DNA of 64,000 nucleotides from Collinsella sp. (lineage in GTDB: Bacteria > Actinomycetota > Coriobacteriia > Coriobacteriales > Coriobacteriaceae): contig DXLU01000005.1 in NCBI GenBank assembly GCA_019414565.1, positions 1-64,000 on the forward strand. Direction: 5' to 3'. The first letter of the stretch is position 1. Every line of letters begins with the position of its first letter. Under the pieces are notes generated by a model. That model saw only the letters and a list, made by a program, of their open reading frames with translations, made no database searches and had not been told where the DNA came from. The position numbers were made by a program, and so were the translations under genes. This document shows positions 8,731 to 17,767 of the stretch, piece by piece.

Positions 8731-11289
8731 TTATCTGCCCTTAGGCTTGCTGGCGTAGAACTTCTTCTTTTTGGGCTTGCCGGCGGGGGAGGGTTTGCCG
8801 GCAAAGTTGGACTTGCCGTTGCCGGCCTGCGCGTGCGCGGGTACTGCCGCACGGGGCTTGCGGGCCTCGGGGTTGCGCAGCTCCTCGGTTCGCTCGGCAA
8901 TTTCCTCGGCGCTAAAGCCGACCTCGGCCATGGCGTCCTCGATGGGCAGGCGGCGCACGATATAGCAATGGTGCACCTTCTGGTTGCGTGCGAAGTCCTC
9001 GGGGATGGTCTGCGCCGTTATGTCCTGTAGCACCACGCCCGCGCGTGCGAGCTTGCGTGTCTCGGGGCGGAAGCCTCGCAGGTTGCAGCTAAAGATGGCA
9101 TGGCCGCCCTGTGCGAGCAGGCGCGATACGCCGGCCAACAGCTCAACATGGTCGCGCTGGACATCCCAGGTGCGGCGGCCCATCTTGGACGAGTTCGAGA
9201 ACGTGGGCGGGTCGACAAAAATCAGGTCCCAGCGGTTGCGCGTCTGGCGCTGGTCGCGAATCCAGGCGAGCACGTCGTCGCGCACAAAGTGATGCTGCGG
9301 ACCCACAAAGCCGTTCTGGCGCATGTTGCGCTCGGCCCAGTCCAGATAGGTGTTGGAGAGGTCGACCGTCACGGTCTCCTCGACGCCGCCATCGGCCGCG
9401 TAGCAGGTGGCGGTGCCGGTGTAGGCAAACAGGTTGAGGAAGCGACGCGCCTGCTTGGCGTGCTCGCGCACCAGGTTGCGGGTGACGCGGTGGTCCAAGA
9501 AAATGCCCACGTCCAGGTAGTCGTCAAAGTTGACGGCAAAGGTAAGGCCGCCCTCTTCGATGAGCGGGAGGCGACGGCGTGCGATATTGGCGCGCTCGCC
9601 CGATCCGCCCTTGCCGGCGCCCTGCTTGCCGTACTGCGAGCCGCCACGCGAACGCATGCGGGCCTTGGCGTGCACATGCTCGGCGGGAACATCTAGGATA
9701 CGCGGTGCGATGGCCAGAATGTCGAGCATACGGGCCTGGGCCAGTGCGGGGCCGATGGTCTTAGGCGCGGCGTATTCGGCGATGACGAGCCATCGGCCCG
9801 GCGTCTGCGGGCAACCCTCGTACAGGTCGATGGCGGCGGAGTAGTCGGGCAGGTCGGCATCGTAGACGCGGTAGCAGCTCACGCCCTCGCGCTTGGCCCA
9901 CTTGCGACGCAGGCGAGCGTTCTTGCGCAGGCGGTTGGCGAACTGCTCGGACTCGGGGATGAGCACGGGCAGCGGCTTGCCGTCACCCAGGTCGAGCGTG
10001 GCGGCGGGTTCGGACATGGGGGTGTTGGCGGCTTCGTCTTCGGCATCTGCGGTCTTGTCCTCGGCATCCGTGCTGGTCGCAGCTTCAAATGCCGCGGCAG
10101 CGTGGTCAAGCGAGGGCCAAACCTCAATAGTCGCCTCTTCGTTGTTGGGCATGACGGCGATGGAGCGCGCGGGCTCGGCATGGAGCGCGCGGGCCATAAG
10201 GCCGTCGCGAGTGAGCGCGGCGACCGGTGCGGTAGCGAGCTCGGGCGCGCGGCGCAGCTCGCCGACCAGCGTCATGGCGTCGTGCATGAGCGAAAGCGGC
10301 GTCTCGGTGGTGTCTGCGACCACGGCAACGCCGGCGACAGCACCCGCATGGTCCAGCACGGTGGCGGGCTTAGCGGCGCAAAAATCGACAAAGCGCTTGT
10401 AGCCGGCGCACTTGACCATGCGCTCGGCGGTCTTGCGGGCGGCGGGGTCGATGTCCACGGCCACGATGCGCGCCTGGCGCTCGCGCGCTGCCGCCTCGCG
10501 CTCGCGTGCCTCGGCGAGCAGCTGCTCCCACAGGGCGGCGTCGTGCAGCTGCCAGCCCTCAAAGCCCCAGTGCTCGCGGGCGGCGCCCGGAGCGCGGTCG
10601 GTTAGAATGTTCACGGCCTCCAGCAGCAGGCCGCCGCCGGCGCACGAGGCATCGATCAGCGTGGGAAGGGCTTCGTTCTCGTAATCGTCGGCCGTCAGCT
10701 CGCGCTCGCATAGTGCGGTCCAGCCGACCTGCGCCAGCACCAGGGCGGCGTAGTCGGGGCGCAACACGTGTGCGCCCTCGCCGGCACGAGTCGCAGCGGG
10801 CGGCAGGCGTTTGAACAGCGGGTCGCCCGAAAGGTCTAGGCTTATGCTCGCGCGGCGCTGGCGCAGCGAAAGCAGTAGGTGAACATCGGGGTCGGCGGCA
10901 TCGACATCGGCGCGACGTCCCGTGGTCTCGGCCAGGCGGTCGCACAGCGCGTCTTTGGCACGCAGGGCCGAGAAGCGCGTGTTGCGCAGCTGCTCGGTCA
11001 CGCCGCGGGCGGTAATGGCGATGGTGGCGCCGGGGCGGACGATGTTCTCCCAGGCGATGTCGTAAACGCTGTCGTACAACTCATCGGCATCCTGTGCCCC
11101 AAAGCGCCCGAGCACCACAAACACGCGGCTGGCCAGGCGCGACCACAGGCAGGCGCGGTAGCCTTCTTCGAGCTCGCCCTCAAATGTAGCGCGGCCCTTC
11201 AGGCGGCGGACATGCGAAAGCCCGAGGCGTTTAAGCTCATCGGCGAGTGCGGACTCAAAGCCCTCGGGGCAGCTTGCGTAAAATTCCAT
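8731..11289 (-). CDS. rlmL: Bifunctional 23S rRNA guanine methyltransferase RlmKL
   Basis: An 852-residue protein with the RlmKL arrangement: N-terminal THUMP region, an RlmL methyltransferase domain (23S rRNA G2445 N2 in E. coli numbering), then an RlmK domain (G2069 N7). RlmK landmarks are LNLFAYTGTATCYAADGG (SAM motif I) and FVDPPTFSNS (motif IV). The protein is about 150 residues longer than the E. coli one. The extra length includes an acidic Ala/Asp-rich linker near residues 400-425 and a basic Lys/Gly-rich tail of about 35 residues that could bind RNA. The RlmL domain is divergent, and I did not find a clean NPPY in it. The ATG at 11289 follows GAGAGGT. Confidence 0.85.
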   Translation of the reverse strand: MEFYASCPEGFESALADELKRLGLSHVRRLKGRATFEGELEEGYRACLWSRLASRVFVVLGRFGAQDADELYDSVYDIAWENIVRPGATIAITARGVTEQLRNTRFSALRAKDALCDRLAETTGRRADVDAADPDVHLLLSLRQRRASISLDLSGDPLFKRLPPAATRAGEGAHVLRPDYAALVLAQVGWTALCERELTADDYENEALPTLIDASCAGGGLLLEAVNILTDRAPGAAREHWGFEGWQLHDAALWEQLLAEAREREAAARERQARIVAVDIDPAARKTAERMVKCAGYKRFVDFCAAKPATVLDHAGAVAGVAVVADTTETPLSLMHDAMTLVGELRRAPELATAPVAALTRDGLMARALHAEPARSIAVMPNNEEATIEVWPSLDHAAAAFEAATSTDAEDKTADAEDEAANTPMSEPAATLDLGDGKPLPVLIPESEQFANRLRKNARLRRKWAKREGVSCYRVYDADLPDYSAAIDLYEGCPQTPGRWLVIAEYAAPKTIGPALAQARMLDILAIAPRILDVPAEHVHAKARMRSRGGSQYGKQGAGKGGSGERANIARRRLPLIEEGGLTFAVNFDDYLDVGIFLDHRVTRNLVREHAKQARRFLNLFAYTGTATCYAADGGVEETVTVDLSNTYLDWAERNMRQNGFVGPQHHFVRDDVLAWIRDQRQTRNRWDLIFVDPPTFSNSSKMGRRTWDVQRDHVELLAGVSRLLAQGGHAIFSCNLRGFRPETRKLARAGVVLQDITAQTIPEDFARNQKVHHCYIVRRLPIEDAMAEVGFSAEEIAERTEELRNPEARKPRAAVPAHAQAGNGKSNFAGKPSPAGKPKKKKFYASKPKGR

Positions 11290-11364
11290 GGGTGACCTCT
11301 CTGGTTGCGTCGCTCCATTATATGATGGATGCTTCGTTTGCCCTTATCCTCGAAAGGAACCCAT

Positions 11365-12192
11365 ATGATTGATGCGTGTCCCGAACCCGCTGTGCTCTTT
11401 TTTGACGTGGACGGCACGCTGACGTCGTTCGATCCCGACGATATGACCGATAAGGACTTCAATGCAATCCATCCGTCGAAGGCCGTTGTCGATGCATTTG
11501 GTCGCCTGCGCAATGCGGGTCACCAGGCATTTATCTGCACGGGTCGCCCCTTGTGGCTGATTGCCGATGGCCTGCGCGCGCTGAACCCGGCGGGTATCGT
11601 TGCCATGGCGGGGGCCACGCTCGAGGTCGAGGGCCGCGTGGCACACGAGGACTGCATTGACGAGGACATTGTTGAGGAGCTCGCGCGTCGCATTACTGTG
11701 GCGGGCGGCGAGGCATTGTTCGAGACGAACGGTGCCACCTATTCACTTGAGCCAGTTGGTGTCGAACAGTCATTTCTGCTAGGCGCCGGCGTGGTGCATG
11801 GCACCGATCAGATGCGCATCGATGGCCGCTTGCGCGTAGGCAAGGTGTGCATTAACGCGTACGACCTGGCTCGCGTAGCCAACGATGACGGCTTTATCGA
11901 GCGCGAGTTTGAGCTGTGCAACACCGGTGGTCAGAATCGCGAGCTGAGCCCCAAGGGCATCGACAAGGGCGTGGGCGTGGCGCGAGCGCTGGAATACCTG
12001 GGTCGCACCGGCAACGCGCGCACCTTTGGCTTTGGCGATTCCGGCAACGATCTGGGTATGCTCGCCGCCGTCGAGACGGCTGTAGCCATGGGCAACGCCA
12101 TGCCCGAGGTCAAGGCAGTCGCCGACTACGTGACCGACGATGTCGCACACGATGGCACCGTCACAGCGATGCGCCATTTTGGGTTGATTTAA
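11365..12192 (+). CDS. HAD-superfamily phosphatase, Cof type
   Basis: A 275-residue HAD hydrolase of the Cof/YidA type. Motif I is FFDVDGTLT with the catalytic Asp pair, motif II is the Thr in FICTGRP, a Lys occurs in the KGIDKGVG segment, and motif IV is GFGDSGNDLGML. A C2-type cap lies between. These enzymes dephosphorylate small phosphorylated metabolites, and the substrate is not predictable here. The ATG at 11365 is chosen because GAAAGGA lies 7 bases before it; the frame opens earlier without a ribosome binding site. Confidence 0.9.
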   Translation: MIDACPEPAVLFFDVDGTLTSFDPDDMTDKDFNAIHPSKAVVDAFGRLRNAGHQAFICTGRPLWLIADGLRALNPAGIVAMAGATLEVEGRVAHEDCIDEDIVEELARRITVAGGEALFETNGATYSLEPVGVEQSFLLGAGVVHGTDQMRIDGRLRVGKVCINAYDLARVANDDGFIEREFELCNTGGQNRELSPKGIDKGVGVARALEYLGRTGNARTFGFGDSGNDLGMLAAVETAVAMGNAMPEVKAVADYVTDDVAHDGTVTAMRHFGLI

Positions 12193-12193
12193 T

Positions 12194-12234
12194 AAATGGC
12201 CGGGTCGCCCGCAGTGGGGGCGACCCGGCCATTT
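12194..12234. terminator. Bidirectional terminator
   Basis: A 16-bp GC-rich stem (12194-12209 with 12219-12234) flanked by AAA/TTT lies between the convergent HAD and DeoR genes and can serve both strands. Confidence 0.85.
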
Positions 12235-12237
12235 GAG

Positions 12238-13029
12238 CTATTTTGCAATATAGAGCTTGGGATGACTGCGACTGCTCTCGATCGCCGCCGTCATGATGCC
12301 CTCGTCGTCTCCATCAACGATGATGCCGTCGAGGTCATCGATCTGCGCGGACTGATAAAAACTGGTCTTATTGAACTTTCCCTGGTCAACCATCATGTAG
12401 CCCTGGTTTGAGTTGGTAAGGTACATATGCTTGATCATGGCCGAGAAGTCGTGCTCGACGGTAAAACCGTGGTCGGGGTGGAATCCGTCGGCACTGACAA
12501 ACGCCTTGTCGGCATGTAGTTTGCTCATGCAGTCGAGCGTTAGTGCGCCCGCGAGATAGAGGTGGCCCTTGCGCACGGAGCCGCCCAGCAGCACTACCGA
12601 AGCATTGGGGAGATTGAAGCTGGCGTAGTTCGCGATTGCAAGATCGCCGGTGATAATGGTGATCTCACGCTTGTCCATGAGGGCCTTAGCGAAGTAAAAG
12701 CCTGTGGTGCCGATATCAATTACCAGAACATCGCCATCATCAACAAGAGTTGCTGCGGTTGCGGCGATGGCTTCCTTGGCCTCGACTTGGACATTGATGC
12801 GCTCCTCGGGATACGAGATTGCGTTGGAGCGAGAAAGCGATACCGCTCCGCCGCGTACGCGACGCAGCTTGCCTTCGGATTCCAGCGAGATGAGGTCGTG
12901 TCGTGCGGTGACTTCCGAAACCGAAAAACGGCGAACGATGTCGGATACCGAGATATTTGGCTTTTCGGCCAGCCAATTCATGATAAATCGCTGACGCTCG
13001 GCCGGTGAAAGGTCTGAAGTAGATGCCAT
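12238..13029 (-). CDS. DeoR-family transcriptional regulator
   Basis: A 263-residue sugar-responsive repressor. It has an N-terminal winged helix (RQRFIMNWLAEKPNISVSDI, then the recognition helix SVSEVTARHDL) and a DeoR C-terminal sensor domain with DIGTTGFYFAK and SADGF. Such proteins bind a phosphorylated sugar. The start is set at 13029, where AAAAGGAG precedes the ATG; the longer in-frame extension is a hydrophobic run read from the intergenic region. It is divergent from the transaldolase/PTS operon at 13378, which it probably controls. Confidence 0.92.
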   Translation of the reverse strand: MASTSDLSPAERQRFIMNWLAEKPNISVSDIVRRFSVSEVTARHDLISLESEGKLRRVRGGAVSLSRSNAISYPEERINVQVEAKEAIAATAATLVDDGDVLVIDIGTTGFYFAKALMDKREITIITGDLAIANYASFNLPNASVVLLGGSVRKGHLYLAGALTLDCMSKLHADKAFVSADGFHPDHGFTVEHDFSAMIKHMYLTNSNQGYMMVDQGKFNKTSFYQSAQIDDLDGIIVDGDDEGIMTAAIESSRSHPKLYIAK

Positions 13030-13272
13030 ATGCCGCTCCTTTTGAACAAAAGGTAAAAGATGCGCCTTTCGTAATCGAAATATAACGTATCGATATGAAA
13101 AGAACAAGGCAAATTCGAATGAATCAAAAGAACGGAATGGCATGTCACAAATGCATGCGTAGCAGATAGTTCGCACGTAAACGGGCTATAAAGAGTCTCA
13201 TTCTGAAGGTGCCGCCCAAAAGAAGTACGTTCACGTCCGATATTCGACCGTTCACGGAAAGTTGACAATTGA

Positions 13273-13349
13273 GCTTTCGATAGCTTTTGAAATGGTTTAT
13301 AAAAGAAAACCGAAAAGCTTTTGAAACAAAGAAGAAGGCTTTCGATAGC
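13273..13349 (+). promoter_or_regulatory. Candidate DeoR-family operators upstream of the PTS operon
   Basis: Two kinds of direct repeat occur in the AT-rich gap before the first transaldolase gene: GCTTTCGATAGC at 13273-13284 and 13338-13349, and AGCTTTTGAAA at 13282-13292 and 13316-13326. Spaced repeats of this kind are typical of DeoR-family binding sites. A TTGACA stands at 13262-13267, but I see no good -10 at the right distance. The 349-base gap holds no gene. Confidence 0.45.
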
Positions 13350-13377
13350 AATAGTGTTAGATGAGAAAGGACCGAAC

Positions 13378-14088
13378 ATGGCGATCAAGGTGTTTGCCGA
13401 CGGCGCTAACCTCGAGGGTATGCTTGACATGCATGACAATGGCAACGTTCAGGGCTTCACGACCAATCCTTCCCTTATGAAGGCCGGCGGCGTGACCGAC
13501 TACCGCGCTTTTGCCAAGACGGTTCTTGAGCACATTACTGATGTGTCGGTCTCTTTTGAGGTATTCGCCGACGACGAGGCGGGTATGGAAGCCGAAGCTC
13601 GCGAGATCGCAACCTGGGCAGACAACGTCTACGTTAAGATCCCGGCGCTCAACACCAAGGGTGAGTCCACTGCCGCGCTGGTCAAGCGCCTTTCTGCCGA
13701 CGGCATCAAGGTGAATGTCACCACTATCTTCACGCCCGAGCAGGTCGACGAGTTTGTCGATGCCGTCTCTGCTGAGACCCCCTCTATTCTGTCCATCTTT
13801 GCCGGTCGCATTGCCGATACCGGCGTCGATCCGCTGCCCCTCATGGCGGAGTCCGTAAAGAAGGCTGCCGTTAAGCCTGCTGCCGAGGTTCTCTGGGCGT
13901 CTACGCGCGAGGTCCTCAATATCTTCCAGGCGGAGTCCGTTGGCTGTCAGATCATTACGGTCCCCAATGCCCTTCTTGCCAAGCGCAAGAATTTCGGGAA
14001 AGATTTGCTTGAGTACTCGCTTGATACGGTCAAGGGCTTTGCCCGCGACATTCAGGCGCTTGGTTTTCATATCCTGCCCGAGGAGTAG
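13378..14088 (+). CDS. Transaldolase / fructose-6-phosphate aldolase-like protein (copy 1)
   Basis: A 236-residue small transaldolase-family protein (FSA/TalC class; E. coli FSA is 220 residues). Landmarks are FADGANL near the N-terminus, GFTTNPSLM, the Schiff-base lysine Lys87 in VYVKIP, and IFAGRIADTG. It either transfers dihydroxyacetone units between sugar phosphates or cleaves fructose-6-phosphate-like substrates. It is the first gene of an apparent operon with PTS components EIIA, EIIB and EIIC. A second copy closes the cluster at 16683; the two are nearly identical over most of their length. The ATG at 13378 follows GAGAAAGGA. Confidence 0.9.
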   Translation: MAIKVFADGANLEGMLDMHDNGNVQGFTTNPSLMKAGGVTDYRAFAKTVLEHITDVSVSFEVFADDEAGMEAEAREIATWADNVYVKIPALNTKGESTAALVKRLSADGIKVNVTTIFTPEQVDEFVDAVSAETPSILSIFAGRIADTGVDPLPLMAESVKKAAVKPAAEVLWASTREVLNIFQAESVGCQIITVPNALLAKRKNFGKDLLEYSLDTVKGFARDIQALGFHILPEE

Positions 14089-14097
14089 GGGACGAGC

Positions 14098-14544
14098 ATG
14101 CTGACCGATCTTCTTAAGCCCGAGCTTGTTGCCTGCCACGTCGAGGCCTCCGACTGGGAGGAAGCGATCAAGGCATGCGGTAAGTTGCTCGTAGACGCTG
14201 GCAAATGCGACCAGAGCTATGTTGACGCCATGATTTCATCGGTTCACAAATTCGGCCCCTATATGGTCTTGGAAGAGGGCATCGCCATGCCCCACGCTCA
14301 GGCAGATGGCAATGTGAGTGAAGCGGGGATCTGTATCGTCACGCTTGACCCTGCCATTGCGTTTGGACACGAGGATTTCGATCCGGTTCACGTGCTCGTG
14401 GGTATTTGCGCACCCGACCCCAAGGCTCATCTTGGCTGCTTGGCGGAGCTTTCGCAGATGTTCGAGGACGAGGACTGCGTTGCCAAGCTCAGCGCATGCG
14501 ATACGCCCGAGCAGGTTTTGGAGACCATGCGTTCATTCTTTTAG
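14098..14544 (+). CDS. PTS EIIA component, ascorbate/fructose-mannitol type
   Basis: A 148-residue soluble phosphocarrier of the PTS EIIA type 2 family. The phosphorylated histidine is His66 in GIAMPHAQ. It passes phosphate from HPr to the EIIB protein. It starts 9 bases after the first transaldolase gene, so the two are co-transcribed. The sequence fits UlaC/SgaA-like EIIA proteins of the ascorbate group, but substrate cannot be fixed from it. Confidence 0.88.
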   Translation: MLTDLLKPELVACHVEASDWEEAIKACGKLLVDAGKCDQSYVDAMISSVHKFGPYMVLEEGIAMPHAQADGNVSEAGICIVTLDPAIAFGHEDFDPVHVLVGICAPDPKAHLGCLAELSQMFEDEDCVAKLSACDTPEQVLETMRSFF

Positions 14545-14619
14545 GCCTTAATGGCACGGCGATGCGTCGCCGCTTTTGGATAGACGGAAAACCGTCACGT
14601 GTAGGAGAGGAAGGTTGCC

Positions 14620-14895
14620 ATGCATATCATCACCGTATGCGGAAACGGCATCGGGTCCAGCCTGATGCTCGCTGGCAAAGTCGAGGAGCTTTGCGAGGAG
14701 GAGGGCATCAAGGCCGACGTTGAGTCTATGGACCTGAACGGTGCTTCTTCCGCAAATCCGGATCTGTTCATCACCGTTAAAGAACTCGCCCCCGAGCTCC
14801 ACGGCAACGTTGTGATCGTTCGCAGCTATGTGAACAAGAAGAAGATCCGCGAAGACGCCCTCGAGGCAATCAAGGCGGCCGCCGCTAACGCCTAA
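14620..14895 (+). CDS. PTS EIIB component, ascorbate (SgaB/UlaB) type
   Basis: A 91-residue EIIB protein. The phosphorylated cysteine is Cys7 in VCGNGIGSS, the P-loop-like motif of the lactose/ascorbate EIIB fold. It receives phosphate from EIIA and donates it to the sugar during transport through EIIC. It lies in the same operon, 75 bases after EIIA and 71 before EIIC, with AGGAGAGGAAGG ahead of the ATG. Confidence 0.9.
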   Translation: MHIITVCGNGIGSSLMLAGKVEELCEEEGIKADVESMDLNGASSANPDLFITVKELAPELHGNVVIVRSYVNKKKIREDALEAIKAAAANA

Positions 14896-14966
14896 AGCGG
14901 CACAAAAAAGGGCGGTTCCCTGTGGAAGAGGGAAACGCGCCCACGTTAGAGAGAAAGGAAGCGCAG

Positions 14967-16358
14967 ATGCAAGCCATCCTTCCCATACTTGAGTTTATCC
15001 AATCGATTCTGACCAAGCCAGCGTGGATTATGGGTCTATTTGCCTTTGTGGGCCTTGTCGCGCTTAAGCGTCCTGCCCACAAGGTGATGACGGGCACCCT
15101 GAAGCCCATTCTTGGTTACATCATGCTGTCCGCCGGCGCCGCTGTTGTTCAGGAGAACCTTGCTCCGCTGGGTACCTTCATCGAGACCGGTTTCCACATC
15201 ACCGGCGTCGTGCCCAACAACGAGGTCGTTGTTTCGATGGCTCAGAGCGTCCTCGGCGTTCAGACCATGATGATCCTGATTCTCGGCTATGTCGTGAACA
15301 TTATCATTGCCCGCTTTACCAAGTTTAAGTACATCTTCCTGACGGGCCATCACAGCATGTTTATGGCCTGCCTGCTGTCTGCCGTTCTGCAGGCATCTGG
15401 CTTCCAGGATGTCCAGCTTGTCATCGTGGGCGGCATGTTCCTGGGCCTCGTGAGCGCTATGCTTCCCGCCGTTGGTCAGCGTTTCACCGAGAAGGTTACC
15501 GATGGCGATGAAATCGCCATGGGCCACTTCGGTTCACTCGCCTATTACATCTCCGCTGCAGTCGGTACGCTTTTTGCTAAGGACGCCGAGGAGAACAGCA
15601 CCGAGAAGATCGAGGTTCCCGAGAAGTTCGCCTTCCTGCGCGACACTACCATCTCCACGGCTCTTACCATGGCCTTCTTCTACCTGGTTACCGCTTTCGC
15701 CGCTTACATCGCAGATCCTGCGGTCGTTACCAAGACCGCTGGCGGCGACAACGTGATTGTCTATGCCCTGACCTGTGCCCTGTCCTTCGCCGTTGGTGTC
15801 ACCATCGTCTATAACGGCGTTCGTATGATCCTTGCCGACCTGGTCCCGGCTTTCCAGGGCATCTCCAACAAGCTGATCCCCGGTGCCATCCCCGCCGTCG
15901 ACTGCGCTGTCTTCTTCCCCTATGCTCCCACCGCCGTTATCCTCGGCTTTGTCGCTTCCTTCATCGGTGGCGTGGTCGGTATGTTCATCGTGGGCGCTAC
16001 CCTGGGCATCTTCATCATCCCGGGCATGGTTCCCCACTTCTTCTGCGGTGCTACCGCGGGCATCTACGGCAATGCTACCGGCGGTCGCAAGGGCGCAGCT
16101 CTTGGCGCTTTCGTCAACGGCCTGCTCATCACCTTTGCCCCGGCCCTGCTCCTGCCCGTTCTTGACGTCTTTGGCTTCAAGAACACTACGTTCGGCGACT
16201 TCGATTTCTCCGTCATTGGTATTACGCTTGGCCGCGCTGCCGAGGCCTTCGGTACCACCGGTGTCTACGCGATTCTCGCTGTCCTTCTGGTCGTTGCCTT
16301 CGTCCCCAACTTCATCCACACCAAGGGTGCTGTGATCAATCACGTTGAGGAAGAGTAA
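14967..16358 (+). CDS. PTS EIIC component, SgaT/UlaA family
   Basis: A 463-residue membrane permease of the ascorbate PTS superfamily with about 11 hydrophobic segments. Family-like stretches include KVMTGTLKPILGYIMLSAGA and TGHHSMFMACLLSAV. The ATG at 14967 follows GAGAAAGGA; the upstream in-frame extension is non-conserved intergenic sequence. No UlaD, UlaE, UlaF or UlaG ascorbate catabolic genes are nearby. The flanking aldolase-like genes point to some other ketose or polyol phosphate product, so the substrate is uncertain. Confidence 0.9.
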   Translation: MQAILPILEFIQSILTKPAWIMGLFAFVGLVALKRPAHKVMTGTLKPILGYIMLSAGAAVVQENLAPLGTFIETGFHITGVVPNNEVVVSMAQSVLGVQTMMILILGYVVNIIIARFTKFKYIFLTGHHSMFMACLLSAVLQASGFQDVQLVIVGGMFLGLVSAMLPAVGQRFTEKVTDGDEIAMGHFGSLAYYISAAVGTLFAKDAEENSTEKIEVPEKFAFLRDTTISTALTMAFFYLVTAFAAYIADPAVVTKTAGGDNVIVYALTCALSFAVGVTIVYNGVRMILADLVPAFQGISNKLIPGAIPAVDCAVFFPYAPTAVILGFVASFIGGVVGMFIVGATLGIFIIPGMVPHFFCGATAGIYGNATGGRKGAALGAFVNGLLITFAPALLLPVLDVFGFKNTTFGDFDFSVIGITLGRAAEAFGTTGVYAILAVLLVVAFVPNFIHTKGAVINHVEEE

Positions 16359-16415
16359 TCCAGGCATACGTTAAGCCCTAATCGGGCGGAGCTCCGATAA
16401 CCGGCTCCTACACGG

Positions 16416-16456
16416 AAGCGGTGACGTCTCAATCGAGGCGTCACCGCTTTTTGCTT
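16416..16456 (+). terminator. Terminator after the PTS EIIC gene
   Basis: 11-bp stem (16416-16426 with 16439-16449) followed by TTTTTGCTTT. It separates EIIC from the second transaldolase gene, which may therefore have its own promoter in the remaining 220 bases. I see no clear promoter there. Confidence 0.8.
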
Positions 16457-16682
16457 TGGAGCGATTGTGAATATGAGCCGGCGAAGCGCTGCTTCTGTTC
16501 CGTGAACGGAATCAAACGCAATGATCGGCAAAAACGTTTTGCCGCTGGGGCGTCGATATAAAAATGGTAAATCTGCAAAACCGTTCGCCGAGAAGATAAA
16601 AAACCGCAGTTCACGCCTTGATAAACGTAGGTAAAGTGTTTAGCAGTTTATCGGCCGTATGCTAACGAAAGGAATCAGGCAG

Positions 16683-17387
16683 ATGGCAATCAAGGTGTTC
16701 GCTGACGGTGCAAATCTCGAGGGCATGCTCGACATGTACGAGAACGGCAACGTTCAGGGTTTCACGACCAACCCGTCCCTTATGAAGAAGGGCGGCGTGA
16801 CGGATTACCGCGCGTTTGCCAAAGAGGTCTTGACCCACATCACCGATGTATCCGTGTCGTTTGAGGTCTTTGCCGACGACGTCGAGACCATGGAGGTCGA
16901 GGCGCGCGAGATCGCTACCTGGGCCGAGAACGTCTATGTCAAGATTCCGTGCGTGACTACCAAGGGCGAGTCCACCGCCGAGCTGGTCCGCAAGCTTTCG
17001 GCCGACGGCATCAAGGTCAACGTCACCACCATCTTTACGCCTGCGCAGGTCGACGAGATGGTCGAGGCCGTTGACGCCGAGACGCCGTCAATCATCTCGC
17101 TCTTTGCCGGCCGCATCGCCGACACCGGCGTCGACCCCATTCCGTTTATGACGGAGTCGGTCAAGAAGGCCGCCGCCAAGCCCAACTGCGAGGTCCTGTG
17201 GGCGTCCACGCGTGAGCTTATCAATATTTACCAGGCGGAAGGATGCGGTTGCCAGATCATCACGGTGCCCAACAGCATCCTGGCCAAGCGTAAGAACATC
17301 GGCCGTGACCCGTACGAGGTCTCGCTCGATACCGTGCACGGTTTTGCCAAGGATATCGCCTCGCTCGGTTTCCATATCCTGCCGTAA
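16683..17387 (+). CDS. Transaldolase / fructose-6-phosphate aldolase-like protein (copy 2)
   Basis: A 234-residue paralogue of the protein at 13378, with the same FADGANL, GFTTNPSLM and VYVKIP (Schiff-base lysine) landmarks and only scattered substitutions. It starts at an ATG behind CGAAAGGAATC. The PTS operon terminator and a 325-base gap separate it from EIIC, so it may be expressed independently. Its last 16 coding bases (17370-17385) recur at 17526-17541 on the other side of a palindromic insert. Confidence 0.9.
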   Translation: MAIKVFADGANLEGMLDMYENGNVQGFTTNPSLMKKGGVTDYRAFAKEVLTHITDVSVSFEVFADDVETMEVEAREIATWAENVYVKIPCVTTKGESTAELVRKLSADGIKVNVTTIFTPAQVDEMVEAVDAETPSIISLFAGRIADTGVDPIPFMTESVKKAAAKPNCEVLWASTRELINIYQAEGCGCQIITVPNSILAKRKNIGRDPYEVSLDTVHGFAKDIASLGFHILP

Positions 17388-17541
17388 CGCGAACGCTGGC
17401 TACATCGCGGGTTGTTCGCCCCGGCCTTTCCTTTCCCTATCGCTCACGCGCTTCGCGAGGGTCGCGCTAGGCAAAGGAAAGGCCGGGGCTGCCGACACGA
17501 ACTTGCCGGTAGGTTGGTGATAGGCTTCCATATCCTGCCGT
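17370..17541. repeat. Palindromic insert flanked by 16-bp direct repeats
   Basis: TTCCATATCCTGCCGT occurs at the very end of the second transaldolase gene (17370-17385) and again at 17526-17541. Between them lies a 16-bp perfect inverted repeat, 17419-17434 with 17473-17488, of the form CCCCGGCCTTTCCTTT. The arrangement looks like a small non-autonomous insertion with a target duplication, or a remnant of a deleted third transaldolase copy. Confidence 0.6.
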
Positions 17542-17624
17542 GGACAAAGGTACCCCCGCCTGCGCCGTGCAAAATTGAGAGTATTCAGCAAGGTAAAGGC
17601 TTTTACCAGCTGGGTGAAGCATGG

Positions 17625-17677
17625 AACAGCCCCCGTTTTGGCTCTGATGACGCTAAAGCGGGGGCTGTTTCTTGCTT
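17625..17677 (+). terminator. Terminator between the second transaldolase gene and tex
   Basis: 11-bp stem (17625-17635 with 17659-17669, AACAGCCCCCG) followed by TTTCTTGCTTTTT on the + strand. It may also act on the convergent tex transcript. Confidence 0.7.
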
Positions 17678-17767
17678 TTTCGTCTCTGAGGGGCATCCGG
17701 AACGGTGGAATTTGCAGAATACTCGCGATTTTGCACGTCGCGAGAGGGGGGACCCTTGCTTGGCGGT

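Noticed and set aside
14967..16358. Confident assignment of the PTS to L-ascorbate
   Set aside because: The EIIC family fits, but the ascorbate catabolic genes are absent and transaldolase-like genes flank the system, so the substrate is left open.
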